Below are positions 22,323 through 33,218 of a stretch of DNA of 64,000 nucleotides, piece after piece. The notes under the pieces are model-generated. The model was not told the origin of the DNA and did no database searches. It saw nothing but the letters and a program-made list of their open reading frames with translations. This DNA comes from Coptis chinensis (Eukaryota; Streptophyta; Magnoliopsida; Ranunculales; Ranunculaceae): positions 496,001 through 560,000 of the forward strand of contig CM027381.1 in the NCBI GenBank assembly GCA_015680905.1. The letters are read 5' to 3'. Within the stretch, counting starts at the first letter, position 1. The number at the start of each line of letters is the position of its first letter. The translations under genes were made by a program, and so were the position numbers.

Positions 22323-24064
22323 ATGTTATCTCCTAGACATAGTCCCTCCTCCAGTAAATCAACCTCGCAAACACCTCCATTGCCATTATCTCCTTTAACT
22401 ATGGTCGAGGAAAAATCACATCGGTCGAAAACCCTTTCGATTTCTATATCGCCTTTACGGGGAAGGACACGCCTCCCCGCATTAAACTCGATCGCGATTG
22501 TAGGTGATTTTCGTGATTCCGCCAAACATTTTCGGTTTGTTACCTGTTTACCATGGTTTAGACCATGAAAAACTGTACAATCATCTTCGTCGGATGCAAC
22601 AAGTAGTCACCACTTTCCACCATCCGACCGTTACCAACAAACAAGTCTTGCTTAGGTTGTTTCCCTTCACCTTAGCTGATAAAGCTTCAGTTTGGCTCGC
22701 CGAACAAAGCGCCGCAATCCATTGACACATGGGCCAAACTTGTTCAAGCATTCATGATAAAGTTCTATACTCGAAGAAAACTACAGAAATGCTTCAAAAG
22801 ATTCAATTCTTTCGCCAAAGACACCCCGGGAATCCTTTTCGAAGGGCGTGGAGCAGATTTCTTCGATCTACTTCTCGAATGTCCCCATCATCAACTCGAC
22901 ATTTGTATTAGTCCGTTCATTCTTTAATAGTCTCTCGACCATCAAAAGGAAACATTAGATATCATGAACGGCGGTTGTTTCATGGACAAGGGCGCCATGA
23001 AGCATACACTTTTCTTGAGAAACAGGCTTCAATGGCACCCACCCGGGGAAACACCGATTCTTCTAGATCTTCTAAAGACACTCCTACCAAAGTTACGTCT
23101 ATGTTCGAGGTCAAACCCGATTCGAATTAAAACTCTAATCGAAGTCTCTAAACAAAAAGGTCGATGCTCTTTCGGTACAAGTAAATGAACAAAAACCCAA
23201 ACAGGTCATGGCTGCCAACACTTCCCCATGCCCTCTTTGCTTAAGTCCTGAGCACGATGATTCATATTGTCCTTTGGTATACGAGTGTCCTCCCCAACCT
23301 TCTGAAGAGGCTTGTGCTTTCAACATCCCTAATGCACCTTGGCGACAACATCTGAATTTAGCTTGGGCACCACCTGTCCAACAACAAGCTCCTCCAGGTG
23401 GTAACAACGTTCCTGTACAACCACCCGCGAACTACAATTCTTATAGTCAAGGAAATCCTCCATAATTCCAGCAAGGGCAAAGTAATTTTCCCAACAATGC
23501 AAATATAAGGTACCAAAACAACCGCAACCTTGTTCCCGCTAATCAAGGATATGGCTACCAAAATCAACCCGTGAATAATAACCGTGAACTAGTTCCTACT
23601 GCTCCTCTGGTACAATCCACAGCCGATAAAATGGCTGAAACTTTTCTGACATACATGAATCAACAGAATCAAATCCTAGCTTCTATCCAACAGTCTCTTC
23701 AGCTGTTAGCTCAGGATAAAAGTCAAAAGGGCGTGTTCCCTGGCCAAGCAGTTCCAAACCCTAAGCCTACAAAACACGCCTTTGAACTCAACAATGCACC
23801 AAGATCTAGTAATCCAACCCAGGGGTGAGGTAAATGCCATCACCACTCTCCGTTCGGCGAACCATCGACAATAATATCATTATGCCAAACAAGGAATCGA
23901 CCGGAAGCCACGACCGACGCCCTTCCAACTCCTACCTGCCTCGCGAACCTATAACGGACGAAGTTGTACCTTCAAAATCTACACCCACGCCCCTAGGAAA
24001 AGATACCAGCGATCCTTATATGCGATTCAAAAGCCCAAAAGCTCCGTTCCCGCCCGTTTGGTAA
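22323..24064 (+). pseudogene. gag region of element D, frameshifted
   Basis: Plus-strand gag in several frames. The capsid-like part has NIFGLLPVYHGLDHEKLYNH and LLRLFPFTLADKASVWLAEQ (22504-22725). An intact zinc knuckle CPLCLSPEHDDSYC (CX2CX4HX4C) lies at 23229-23270, followed by a Gln/Asn/Pro-rich stretch and FLTYMNQQNQILASIQQSLQ (23571-23828). Gag packages RNA into the particle. Breaks near 22570, 22726, 22912, 23188 and 23465 (a TAA) disrupt the frame. The knuckle is retained here but lost in B and C. Confidence 0.8.
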
Positions 24065-24352
24065 AGAACAAACATGACGAACATTTTGATGAGATCCGTG
24101 AAACCTTCAAAAATTTGACCATAAACTTACCTTTCCTAGACGCTAAAGCATTTGCCCAAGCATGCCAAGTTTTTGAAGGACATGTGCACCACCAAACGAC
24201 GCACGAATGTACCTCAACAAGCATTCCTCAGCGGTTTCCCTCGATTACCACTACCAATGGTGTGGTAAAGTACAAGGACTGTGTCGACCAACTAACCGTA
24301 CCATGCACGTTGGGGAGACAAGTATCCGCGACATCTTGACTTTTAGACCTAG
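24065..24352 (+). pseudogene. Gag-protease linker of element D
   Basis: EIRETFKNLTINLPFLDA near the start is the conserved linker motif found in A1, B, C and A2 (FKNLTINLPFL). VPCTLG comes just before the protease. The frame ends at 24339 and shifts into the protease frame. Confidence 0.7.
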
Positions 24353-24886
24353 GTGCCGGCGTTAACCTACTTCCCCTACTACTTATTCAAGCGGTTAGGT
24401 CTTCATGAATTAAAACCTACCAATATGACTCTGCAACTCGCGGATCGCTCCATCAAGTACCCAAAAGGCATAATAGAGAACGTTATAGTAAAGGTCCAAG
24501 ATTTTTACTACCCAGTTGATTTTGTCATTCTAGATACTGAAGTAGGATGTGACTCCATCCCTATCATCTTGGGACGTCCTTTTCTTGCAACTGCCAATGC
24601 TCTCATAAATTGTCGGGACGGTTCAATGACATTGTCTTTCGGGAACCTTTCTGTCGAACTCAACGTGTTCAAATTAATGAAACAGTTTCCCGATCCTATA
24701 ATGGAGGGCGAGATTAGCCTGGTTGATAGTCTGGAACATGATTATTTCACAAACTCTTTTCCCCCAGACAAGATCCACCAATTTCTTTCTTTTGATAATC
24801 CGGAGTTTGACGATGACTCGTACATAAAGGATGTCCATGCATTATTAGAATCAGTACCACTATTTGACCCTAATGCTGCATTGTAA
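24353..24886 (+). CDS. Retropepsin region of element D (177 residues open)
   Basis: The open frame starts inside the protease just after the active-site region, which reads LLDLGAGVNLLP across a frame break at about 24345-24370. It continues with LFKRLGLHELKPTNMTLQLA, then KYPKGIIENVIVKVQDFYYP, DFVILDTE and the hallmark IILGRPFLATANALI. The tail is acidic (LEHDYF, FDNPEFDDDSY) and leads to RT. The protease matures the element's polyprotein. The Met used by the frame is internal. The DLGAG variant of the active site may reduce activity. Confidence 0.82.
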   Translation: MPALTYFPYYLFKRLGLHELKPTNMTLQLADRSIKYPKGIIENVIVKVQDFYYPVDFVILDTEVGCDSIPIILGRPFLATANALINCRDGSMTLSFGNLSVELNVFKLMKQFPDPIMEGEISLVDSLEHDYFTNSFPPDKIHQFLSFDNPEFDDDSYIKDVHALLESVPLFDPNAAL

Positions 24887-26090
24887 ACTGATTCAGAAGA
24901 ACCGGATTCGCTCTTTTCCATTGAAAAGATGATCCCTCATGAATCCTTGATCCCCAATCCTCCAACTCCGGATTTAAAACCTCTACCTTATGAGTTGAAG
25001 TACGTGCATCTCGATCTCGATGGTAGTCACCCTATAATAATTTCTGCTCACTTGACTACCGACGAAGAGGCATGTTTGATTCATGTCATTCGTGAACACT
25101 GCTCCGCTATCGGATGGTCATTAGATGATATCAAGGGAATAGACCCTAGCATATGCACGCATCGCATACATCTCGATGACGGCACAAAGACATCGCGAGA
25201 ACCACAACGCCGCCTTAATCCCACAATGAAGGAAGTGGTGAAAGAGGAAGTTTTACGTTTACTTGATGCGGGTATCATATACCCTATCTCTGATAGTGAT
25301 TAGGTTAGTCCTGTCCCACGTTGTTCCCAAAAAGTCCGACATTCAAGTTGTAAAAATGAAAATGGTGAGTGCATCTCCTTTCGCATTCCTTTGAAATGGA
25401 GAATTTGCATTGACTATTACAAACTTAATGCCGAACTCGTAAAGATCACTTCCCTCTCCCATTCATTGACCAGATGCTAGAGCGTTTAGCGGTCATGCTT
25501 ACTACTATTTTCTTGATGGCTATTCGGATACTTCCAAATTGTCATCGATCCGCCGATCAAGAAAAGACAACTTTCACATGTCCCTTTGGAACCTTTGCAT
25601 ACTGGGGGCGAATGCCTTTTGGTCTTTGTAATGCCCCAAGCACTTTCCAACGCTGCATGCTTCACATTTTTAGTGATATGGTGGAACGTTATATGGAAGT
25701 CTTCACGGACGACTTTTCCATTTACGAAAATTCCTTTGACGACTGTTTATCCAACCTTTCTAAAGTATTAACACGCCGTTGTAAGAGAAAAATCTGGTAC
25801 TCAATTGGGAGAAGTGTCATTTCATGGTTACCAAAGGACTTGTTCTAGGTCATATTGTTTCAAAAGGCGGGATAGAGGTTGATAAAGCTAAAATTGTTAA
25901 AATTTCTTCGCTACCTTTCCCGCATGATAGTTCATGATATCCGTGTCTTTTAGGCCACGCCGGGTTTTACAGGGAGATTCATTCAAGATTTTTCTAAAGT
26001 TGCTTTCGACCTTTAACCAATCTCCTCGCTTAAGGATGCAATATTCGACTTCAATTTCAATTGCAAACAAGCTTTTGATACTCTAAAAAA
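24887..26090 (+). pseudogene. Reverse transcriptase of element D
   Basis: The N-terminal part (24929-25303) has CSAIGWSLDDIKGIDPSICT and the LNPTMKEVVKEEVLRLLDAG fingers motif. The palm follows in other frames: ICIDYYKLN-like sequence near 25395, FLMAIRILPN where LDGYSGY is expected, then TTFTCPFGTFAY, MPFGLCNAPSTFQRCM and EVFTDDFSIYENSFDDCL. FTDD is the catalytic loop (25705-25716). The thumb (VEVDKAK-like) ends near 25960. RT makes element cDNA. At least three frame breaks are present. Confidence 0.85.
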
Positions 26091-26520
26091 CCGCTCGACT
26101 ACGCTCCTATCATTCACCCCTGATTGGTCTCAACCATTCGAATCGATGTGTGACGCTTAGCGACTTTGCTATTGGCGCCGTACTAGGCCAACGACGTGAC
26201 GACAAACCCATTGTCATTTACTACGCTTAGTAAAACTCTTTAACGACGCCAACGTAATTATACCACAACTGAGAAAGAGTTCCTAGCTATTGTCTATGCT
26301 TTGGATAAGTTTAAGCCCTACCTAGTTGGAACATCGACCATCGTATATACTGACCATGTCGCAATTTGGTACTTACTCGCGAAAAAGGACGCAAAACAAT
26401 GATTGTTCCGCTGGATTCTTCTCTTACAAGAATTCACCTTGGAAATCAAAGACAAGAAAGGAACCGAAAATGTCGTAGCCGACCATTTATCAAGGCTGGT
26501 TGGTGACATCGATAGTGATT
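26091..26520 (+). pseudogene. RNase H of element D
   Basis: The first part (DASDFAIGAVLGQ-like) lies near 26150-26200 across a stop. TTEKEFLAIVYALDKFKPYL with the conserved Glu follows, then YTDHVAIWYLLAKKDAK with the conserved Asp, a stop, and [13 protein letters not shown] and [10 protein letters not shown] at 26403-26509. It removes RNA from the hybrid. At least two stops interrupt it. Confidence 0.82.
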
Positions 26521-27930
26521 CCGAAGCTATCGGTGATTCCTTCCCAGACGAACACTTGTACTCTATTTTCTCATCTCCATGGTACGCAGATATCGTTAAC
26601 TACCTAGTTACTGAGGAAGTCCCCTCCTTTTGGTCACGTCCTGATCATAAAAAGTTCTTATCCACTGTAAAATATTATTTCTAGGATGAACCCTACCTCT
26701 TTAAGTATTGTTCCGACCAACTCATTCGTCGCTGCATTCCCGACTGAGAACACACCGATGTATTATCCTTTTTCCATGAACAATCTTGTGGAGGTCATTT
26801 CAGTGGAAAGAAAACTGCGGCCAAGGTGTTACAATGTAGTTTTTACTGGCCTACCCTTTTTCGCGATGCACACGAACATTGCATAGCTTGCATTCGTTGT
26901 CAGCACCTAGGTCGAATTACCAAACGAAATATGAAGCCCCTAAATCCTATCTTGATTGTGGAAATTTTTGATGTTTGGGGCATTGATTTTATGGGACCCT
27001 TCCCTATTTCTCAAGGTTTTCTATACATTTTTTAGTCATTTGTAGACTATATGTCCAAATGGATTGAGGCACTTTCGCATGTCGCTCAAATGACCATAAG
27101 ACTGCCGTCGTGAGATTTGTAAAAGAAAACATTTTCTCTTGTTTTGGTGTTCCCAAAGCTATCATCGATGATGGGGGTACACATTTTGTAACAAAATTTT
27201 GGGTTTTAATGAAGAAATATGGAGTTACTTACAAGGTTGCTACTCCATACCACCCACAAACGAGTGGCCAAGTGGAAGTCTCCAACGAGAGAGATAAAGT
27301 CTATTCGGAGAAAACTATCAACCCATCAAGAAAGGATTGGTCTCTCCGCTTATCGGATGCCTTGTGGGCATCTGAGAGAACACATTTAAGACACCTATAG
27401 GGATGTCTCCTTACCGCATTATTTTTGGAAAACCTTGTCATCCGCGGTTGAACTTGAGCATCGTGCCCTTTGGGCCATCAAAAGCCTTAATTACAATATC
27501 ATCGAGGCAAAGCGAGAAGTTTAAAACGCAATTAAATGAGCTGGAGGAGATTCGAGTGATGCTTATAATCTCGAAATCCTACAAAGCTAATATGAAAAGA
27601 GTGCCACGATAAGCACATTTTGCGTAAGGATTTCAAAATTGGCCAAAAAGTTTTCTCAGACAACTCCAGATTACACATCTTTCCCGGTAAATTAAAAAAC
27701 ACGATGGTCCGGTCCTTTCATTTCAGGTCACCGTGAAACATTATGGGGCAATCTTTTTGCTTAATCCAAAAGATAACAGTGAATTTCAAGTCAATGGACA
27801 ACGCCTAAAACATTACCACGAATTACGCCACCGGATGTTGAAGCGGACTCTTCTTGAATCCGGTATATTAATCGACAAGATGTTTCGTTTGGCGCACTCA
27901 ATCTTGTTTCTATAGAGGGTACGCCATTTT
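26521..27930 (+). pseudogene. Integrase of element D
   Basis: The zinc-binding N-domain has CGGHFSGKK-like sequence and HEHCIACIRC (26760-26910). The core has [11 protein letters not shown] (first Asp), [10 protein letters not shown] (second Asp) and [14 protein letters not shown] (catalytic Glu) at 26826-27400. The C-terminal part contains MSPYRIIFGKPCH, LEEIR and YGAIFLLNPKDNSEFQVNGQ, ending about 27860-27930. Integrase joins cDNA ends (TGATAA...) to target DNA with 5-bp duplications. The three catalytic residues are present but frame breaks separate them. Confidence 0.85.
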
Positions 27931-28038
27931 GGTAGTCGGGCCATCTTCTATCTTATGATCTCCAAAGTTCTTTGAAGTGTGTGGTTGGAAGCGCCAGAAC
28001 CTTAGTCCACAAAAACTCTTCTTCAGAACTGAGTATAA

Positions 28039-28383
28039 ATGTCTTCTACAACACGAGTAAACGTACTTTTTGGTAAACGATGGGTACCTAAAATTTCACC
28101 TCCTTCCTTCTCTTCCCTTTTCTACTCTCTACCTCGTGAACTTCAGCTAATCATTTGGTGTAAGTCTCACTCATCACGAATAGGGAATGGTCGTAGTTCT
28201 TTTGCTCGTAAACGACGTGCGTGAAGGATGGGCTGGTGTATGCATTGTCAAACACCCTTCTGTCTAGGCCCTAACTTCCTATCCGATACTAGCCAGTTTA
28301 AGGTATACTTTTGTCTGACACCAGCTGCGCAGGATAATCTTCGTCGCCATGCCGTTTCTCCCACAGGTTGGGATTCGTCTTGA
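28039..28383 (+). pseudogene. Small Cys-rich post-pol ORF of element D, one internal stop
   Basis: From ATG at 28039 to TGA at 28381-28383 there are 115 codons in one frame, broken only by TGA at 28222-28224. The N-terminal part has MSSTTR, RWVPKISPPSF, LPRELQLII and SSFARKRRA. The C-terminal part has GWCMHCQTPFC, then FKVYFC and PTGWDSS before the stop. It aligns with the uninterrupted ORF of A2 (62690-63019): same start, LPxxLQxxI, SxFAxKRR, a CX2CX5C-like cluster, KVYxC and a GW(D/E) end. The Cys pattern suggests metal binding, which is inference. I know no named family for it. The internal stop aligns with an Arg codon of A2, which would fit a C-to-T change. Confidence 0.65.
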
Positions 28384-28469
28384 GAATCTGACGTTAAAAG
28401 ACTTCGATTCATCTTGAGGATCGGCGTTAAAAGACTTCGACTTCGTCTTGCGGATCGGCGTAAAAGACT
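28377..28469 (+). repeat. Array of three hairpin units, element D
   Basis: Three units in a row, each with GTCTTGAG or a variant, ATCTGAC or GATCGGCG, and TTAAAAGACT. Ends pair with each other. The stop codon of the small ORF (28381-28383) lies in the first unit, as it does in A2 and A1. Confidence 0.75.
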
Positions 28470-28903
28470 CACCTTGTAGATATGTTTATATTGTTGTCTT
28501 TTCCCTTTGCATTAAGTTTTGCACATGGGATTCGTGTCCAACCTCAGATGTTGCATACTTGGAACACAAACGGGCAATGGATTCCACTAGACCAACCCTA
28601 GAATTGGTTACTTTGAGTCCCTTGGGGGGCGGTTTGAGGATAGCCGTATGTAATAAGGGCAATTTTATTAGATCGTGGCGCGACGGTCGGGGATGGTACC
28701 GTCCTGCCCCTAACCCCATAATACATAGAGGTGAAGCCACGATCCGGGCTGGATTGGGTTCGCTCCAGAGCCGATATGACAGTTGTCTATGATTATAGAT
28801 GGTGACTCTTCTGGACATCCGGTGTTCTTCACGTTTATCTCCTTTGTATATAAATAAAATCTTTGTTTATAAATAAAACACCCTCCTTCTTTTCAAAACT
28901 CTT
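28470..28903 (+). other. Spacer between hairpins and 3' ORF of element D
   Basis: Non-coding. Open frames on both strands overlap and match nothing in the other elements. Probable leader of the 3' ORF. Confidence 0.5.
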
Positions 28904-29786
28904 GTGACCTTTGAGGATGACTCTTACAATTGGATAGCATTTTTCGTGCCGATCATTTCGATATCTCATTCGTCTAATTCGGAGTTCAAACTACCAGCTA
29001 TCCAAGGTTTCCCTTTGAATGGTTTTACACTACGTATTGGTAACACCCGACACGCTTTTTATGAGCCAACAGTGGCTATGGCTCTAGACCTTCCTCCTCT
29101 TCAGCCAGATCTCCCCATTCAATACATGATAGAGAATGACCTTAATGACTATTCTAGGGAAGATTTTGCTGCCCGGTATGGCGATGGCCTTGCCCACATC
29201 AAAGAACGTGCCGAAGTTGGCCGATGGCCGGACTTCACTATTCCACTAGCAAGTATAACCATGAATGTTGGAACTGCCATGTTATTTATTCTTCTGAACA
29301 TCATGGGGGATTGGCATTTTTCCACTGCATCAAAGTCAGCGTGTAAGACATTCCATGCATTGGCCCAAAGAACATACCACCTTCGACATTGAGAACTAGT
29401 AATTGAGAATCTTAAGAAGGCTCGGACTTTTCGGCAACACTATATCATCCCCCGATTCTACATGCGGGATAGTGCGGACGTACTTCCCTCGGTTTTGCGC
29501 CACCTTTTCAGATTTGGGTAAAAGGTCGACTCTATGTGTCCAACAAACAAGATAATTCGTTCTTTGTGATTTCGGACATGGCGGCCCGCAAAGGTATCTT
29601 AAGAAAGTTCGTTCTTTCCCTGATGATGATAAAATGATAGCTTATCTAGACAATGCAAAGAAGAGGAAGTGGAGTGAAGTCTGGAAAGCTATGATAGATT
29701 GGCGGGATGCAAAGGAATGGCATTTCTACAGGGACGAGGCAAGGAGGGACTATCCCCAGTTCCAAGGTTGGGGCAATGTGAGTTGA
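28904..29786 (+). pseudogene. Athila-type 3' ORF of element D
   Basis: An open frame of 162 residues (28904-29392) continues after a stop with KKARTFRQHYIIPRFYMRD and later pieces up to WRDAKEWHFYRDEARRDYP near 29745 and a TGA at 29784. PLASITMNVGTAMLFILLNI and GDWHFST match PLVACPMNIGTVMFWIMLNI and GEWRFLT of the C ORF at 39380-39766, so this is a conserved 3' ORF. It sits where Athila elements carry their env-like reading frame. A hydrophobic MLFILLNI stretch is visible, but I see no clear signal peptide or transmembrane helix. The function is unknown. Confidence 0.7.
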
Positions 29787-29958
29787 TGCATGTACATATT
29801 TGTTTTACGTTTTGATGTGAAATAAATAAATAACCTAACAGTGTGCTTCTACTTTTATGATGTATAATATATAGTGTGTTACAATAAATTTCTGTGGAAG
29901 ATGTCAGCTTTATTTTTGCTCAAAGCCTCTCAGGTATACTCTTTCTTCCTCTTAACAC

Positions 29959-29996
29959 TTTGAGGACACGTGTCCGAACTGTTTGGGGGTGGTGAG
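29959..29996 (+). promoter_or_regulatory. Internal polypurine-tract-like module of element D
   Basis: TTTGAGGACACGTGTCC (with the palindrome GGACACGTGTCC), a short gap, then GTTTGGGGGTGGTG. It repeats the hairpin plus purine-tract layout found at the 3' LTR (31484-31519) and at matching places in B and C. Confidence 0.6.
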
Positions 29997-31483
29997 AACC
30001 TTTTGCAAAAATTAGGCATGCATAGTTGTATATAGTTTACTTAATGTCTAAATAAACGTATTTAGTGACAAATTCTCGTTTCCCTTTCTATGATGAAAAA
30101 TATTTAGAAATCTCACCCTAGCATCAGAATTAGGACTTGTTCTTAGAAACTTAATTTAATACGTATGCAATAGTTTTACATCTTTTCATGAGCATTCATG
30201 CGACTATCATTTAATGTACAATGAAGTAAGTTTTCGGGACCCACGGTTAGACAACTTAGTTTCCATATCCTGTAAGAATCTAACCAAAAGCCTCAAAATG
30301 TGTGATATATAAGTAATGACACGAGAGGAGTAGTTCTTCGAATAGAGAAGTTCACACGTCTACTTACTTGATCACTACCCAAATCCTAGGCGAGAATTTA
30401 GGCCTTCTTTGGACCGATATAGCCAAAAATTCACACTTGTAAAAAAAAATTTACCGCTAATCGCCCCACTGAACCTTTCATTAATCCTTTCTACTTCACC
30501 AAAAAAATCATTACCCATCTAGTAACCACAAATAAATAAGCCTACCTAGATGATGAGTATGAGAAATAAGATGAAGTGTAGAAAAATGAAGAGAAAAACC
30601 TTGTCACAAATCAAAATCAGTTACCTATTTCAGAAGAAAAGAAAAAGAAAAAAATAGAAATATGTTTCCAAAAATCAAAAGAAATGTCAAGGTTAGAATT
30701 CCCAAAAAAAAAAAATCAAATCAAAAGGGAATACAAAAGCTTGAAAAATCCAAGTATGGAAACCCATGTTAGAAGCAGGAAAGAAAATAAGGATTCTCTA
30801 GTATAAATATCTCGAAGACCTTATTCTCTCATACTTATCATTTTTTAATTATCCATTCCAGTTCTTTTACACTACCACCTAAGCCCCATAACACCTAATA
30901 AAGCCCTCTAGCTCAATTAGGAATAGGATAGTTAGATAATAAGTAGTAGTTGTGACTTCTCGACCTCGGCTCCTCTGACTGTCATTGAGTATGTGAGGAA
31001 ACGTGTGCCCACTGCACACTGGAGATAGCGAAGCTTGAGCAGAAAAATAAGAGAGAAATTGTGTTTTGACACAAACCTGTGAGAACCTACTTAAGGACGC
31101 TATCCAAAGGATCCAGAAACGGCCCTGCTCGTACATTTCATTATTAGATCACTGCATGCATGCTCATACGTAGATGTTTCGATTATTGTATGTATATTGA
31201 CTTGAATTTTGAAAGAATAAATCCTTGTTTCCCCTGCTAGTGAGATGTCTAGATACCGAGATTAATTAAGGAAACAAGCCTTTGTTTCTTGAGTCGTTGT
31301 AGTATAAATGAAGTTTGTGAGTATCTTCTCGGAAAACTCTCACGAGGTTATAACTCGTCCACTAGGGAATTCCTAGTGGTTCAAGGCCTTGTTGCATACG
31401 GTCAATGCAACGCACTCTCTGAAATGAGATTTAGCTTAGGACAACACATTTTGACCACTTATCGTTTTAATGTCTCTTCTTTG
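29997..31483 (+). other. 3' untranslated region of element D
   Basis: No coding frame supported. It shares blocks with the 3' UTRs of B and C (opposite strand), including A-rich tracts near 30600-30720, the palindrome CCACTAGG...CCTAGTGG (31359-31379) and the hairpin TTGCAT...ATGCAA (31392-31410). Confidence 0.7.
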
Positions 31484-31519
31484 CTTGAGGACAAGCAAAA
31501 GTGTTGTTTTGGGGTGATG
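31484..31519 (+). promoter_or_regulatory. Hairpin and polypurine tract of element D
   Basis: GCTTGAGGACAAGC hairpin, then TTGTTTTGGGGTGATG directly before the 3' LTR. Priming site of plus-strand synthesis. Confidence 0.75.
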
Positions 31520-33218
31520 TGATAAGCACCCAAAACCGTAATATTAAACCCCGAGACATAGCATTTTGGTCGATTATGTGTTTAATAATCATGTAATAAT
31601 TATATATTTTCGTACTTTTGCGGGTTTCCGCAATTAAAATAAATATAGTGATAAAACATGCATCGGAAATGCGGGGAATACGGGAATATTTGAAGTTTCT
31701 CACTCAACCCCGCAGAAAGCCCAACAAAGCCCGACTAGAGCGAAGTTTTCAAAATAACAAAACCCGGTAAGCGGGTCCATATATAAAGAAGCGACAAACT
31801 TTGAAGCTCAAATCGGATAAATCTAGATGCCGGCGTTGGCTAGTGAAGCTGCCATAGCGACCGAGGCGACGAACTCTGCGCAAGGACAGAAAGTCGTAAA
31901 AACGCCAAAATTGGCGCCGCCACTGGACACACTAAGTGGACCAACTCTGCGGGTCCAGAAGGCATGACGAGTCAGCATAGGCAGGTGCCAAAGGATGGTT
32001 TCAATTTGGTACCACCGGCAAAGAGAGGATATCGCACCAATTCAAACCGGTGGTTTGAATTGAAATGAGCTACAAAACAAAAACTTAAAAAGCAAAAAGA
32101 CAAAAAGCTAAACAGATCAAAACTTTGATTCTCAAAGTTTTGAACAAATCAATTAGCTAACGAACAAAACTCAATTAAATGGTTCACAAGCCATCCAACC
32201 TATATATATGAGGGGGTCGCCTTCATTATTACCCTTCAAAGATATTCATGCTTTAGCTTCCGCCTAGTTAGTTTATTTCTTCAAGACTTACATTCTCATT
32301 TCCATTTCCATTCTTAAATCTTTTAAATAAGTTATTTTACCCTTAATAATGATCATTTCTTTTCTAGTTTAATTCTCGTCCGCATTTATTTACTTAATGT
32401 ATACAAAGAAGTTTTATTATTCCTTCTATGACCATGAGCTAATCCCCAGGGAGGGTTATCTTTTATCGTGTAAAATCAGATTGACTCTTTAATATTCGGA
32501 GTCACTACTTAGGAATTAGGCTTAGATTTGATATCGGTCCCAAAATGACGACGTACAAAGTTGGATCGCGATGCTCAAGGCGATCTTCGTAGCGACCTAA
32601 AATGTCTCCGTAGCGACTCTGCAGTGTCGACATGACTCTCCGATTCGTCCAGCTGATGTGAAATCGAGCCAGGAGTTTAAATAATATACCAGAGATGAGA
32701 TATTATTGAAACTCCTTATGCTAGTGAAATGCGTCCTAGAGATGTGGGCATGCACTAGGGATCAATACTCGACGTCGTCTCCGAAAATGAGACCAATTAG
32801 AGATGTAGTGATGTGGTAATATAAACTGTTGAAAAATGATTCTCGCATGAGTAGGACTAACTCTCTCCCTGTTTCTCTATTTTTATTTACCTACAATCGC
32901 CGAAGTAATTTACATTATTTGCATTACCGTTAATTTAATTAAACCCAACTAAAAAGAAACCTACAAATCCTACTCACCAAAAGTTGTAATTCCCGTTGTG
33001 AACCTATCCGAGCCCTAAGGTTTGGACGATCCCTTACTCGACCTATCCTACCAAACCAGCGTGAGTAAGGTAACTTGACTAAAACGCGTCGACTATCACG
33101 GACGTTGGACTTTAGACTTTGGACTTAGGTCTTTGGACTTGGACTTTGATTTGTGGACCTCGGACTTAAGAAAATAAGTAACTGAAAACCAAAACGTGTA
33201 TAAAGAGCGTTTTTATCA
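31520..33218 (+). repeat. 3' LTR of element D
   Basis: 1699 bp direct repeat of 19228-20937, from TGATAAGC to TTATCA, followed by CAACG and the LINE. TATA box at 32201-32210. Confidence 0.93.

Larger units (their letters stand above)
19228..33218 (+). mobile_element. Athila-like Ty3/gypsy retrotransposon D (14.0 kb), complete but decayed
   Basis: LTRs at 19228-20937 and 31520-33218 begin TGATAAGCACCC and end TTATCA, with a perfect target duplication CAACG (19223-19227 and 33219-33223). A TGGCGCC primer site follows the 5' LTR and a G-rich polypurine tract precedes the 3' LTR. In between are gag with zinc knuckle, protease, RT, RNase H, integrase with all catalytic residues visible, a small Cys-rich ORF, a hairpin array and an Athila-type 3' ORF. 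It is the only element in the window with the full domain set within its borders. Many frame breaks remain. Confidence 0.93.

Noticed and set aside
28448..28818. 114- and 110-residue frames on opposite strands
   Set aside because: They overlap each other, have no counterpart in A2, B or C, and start inside the hairpin array.
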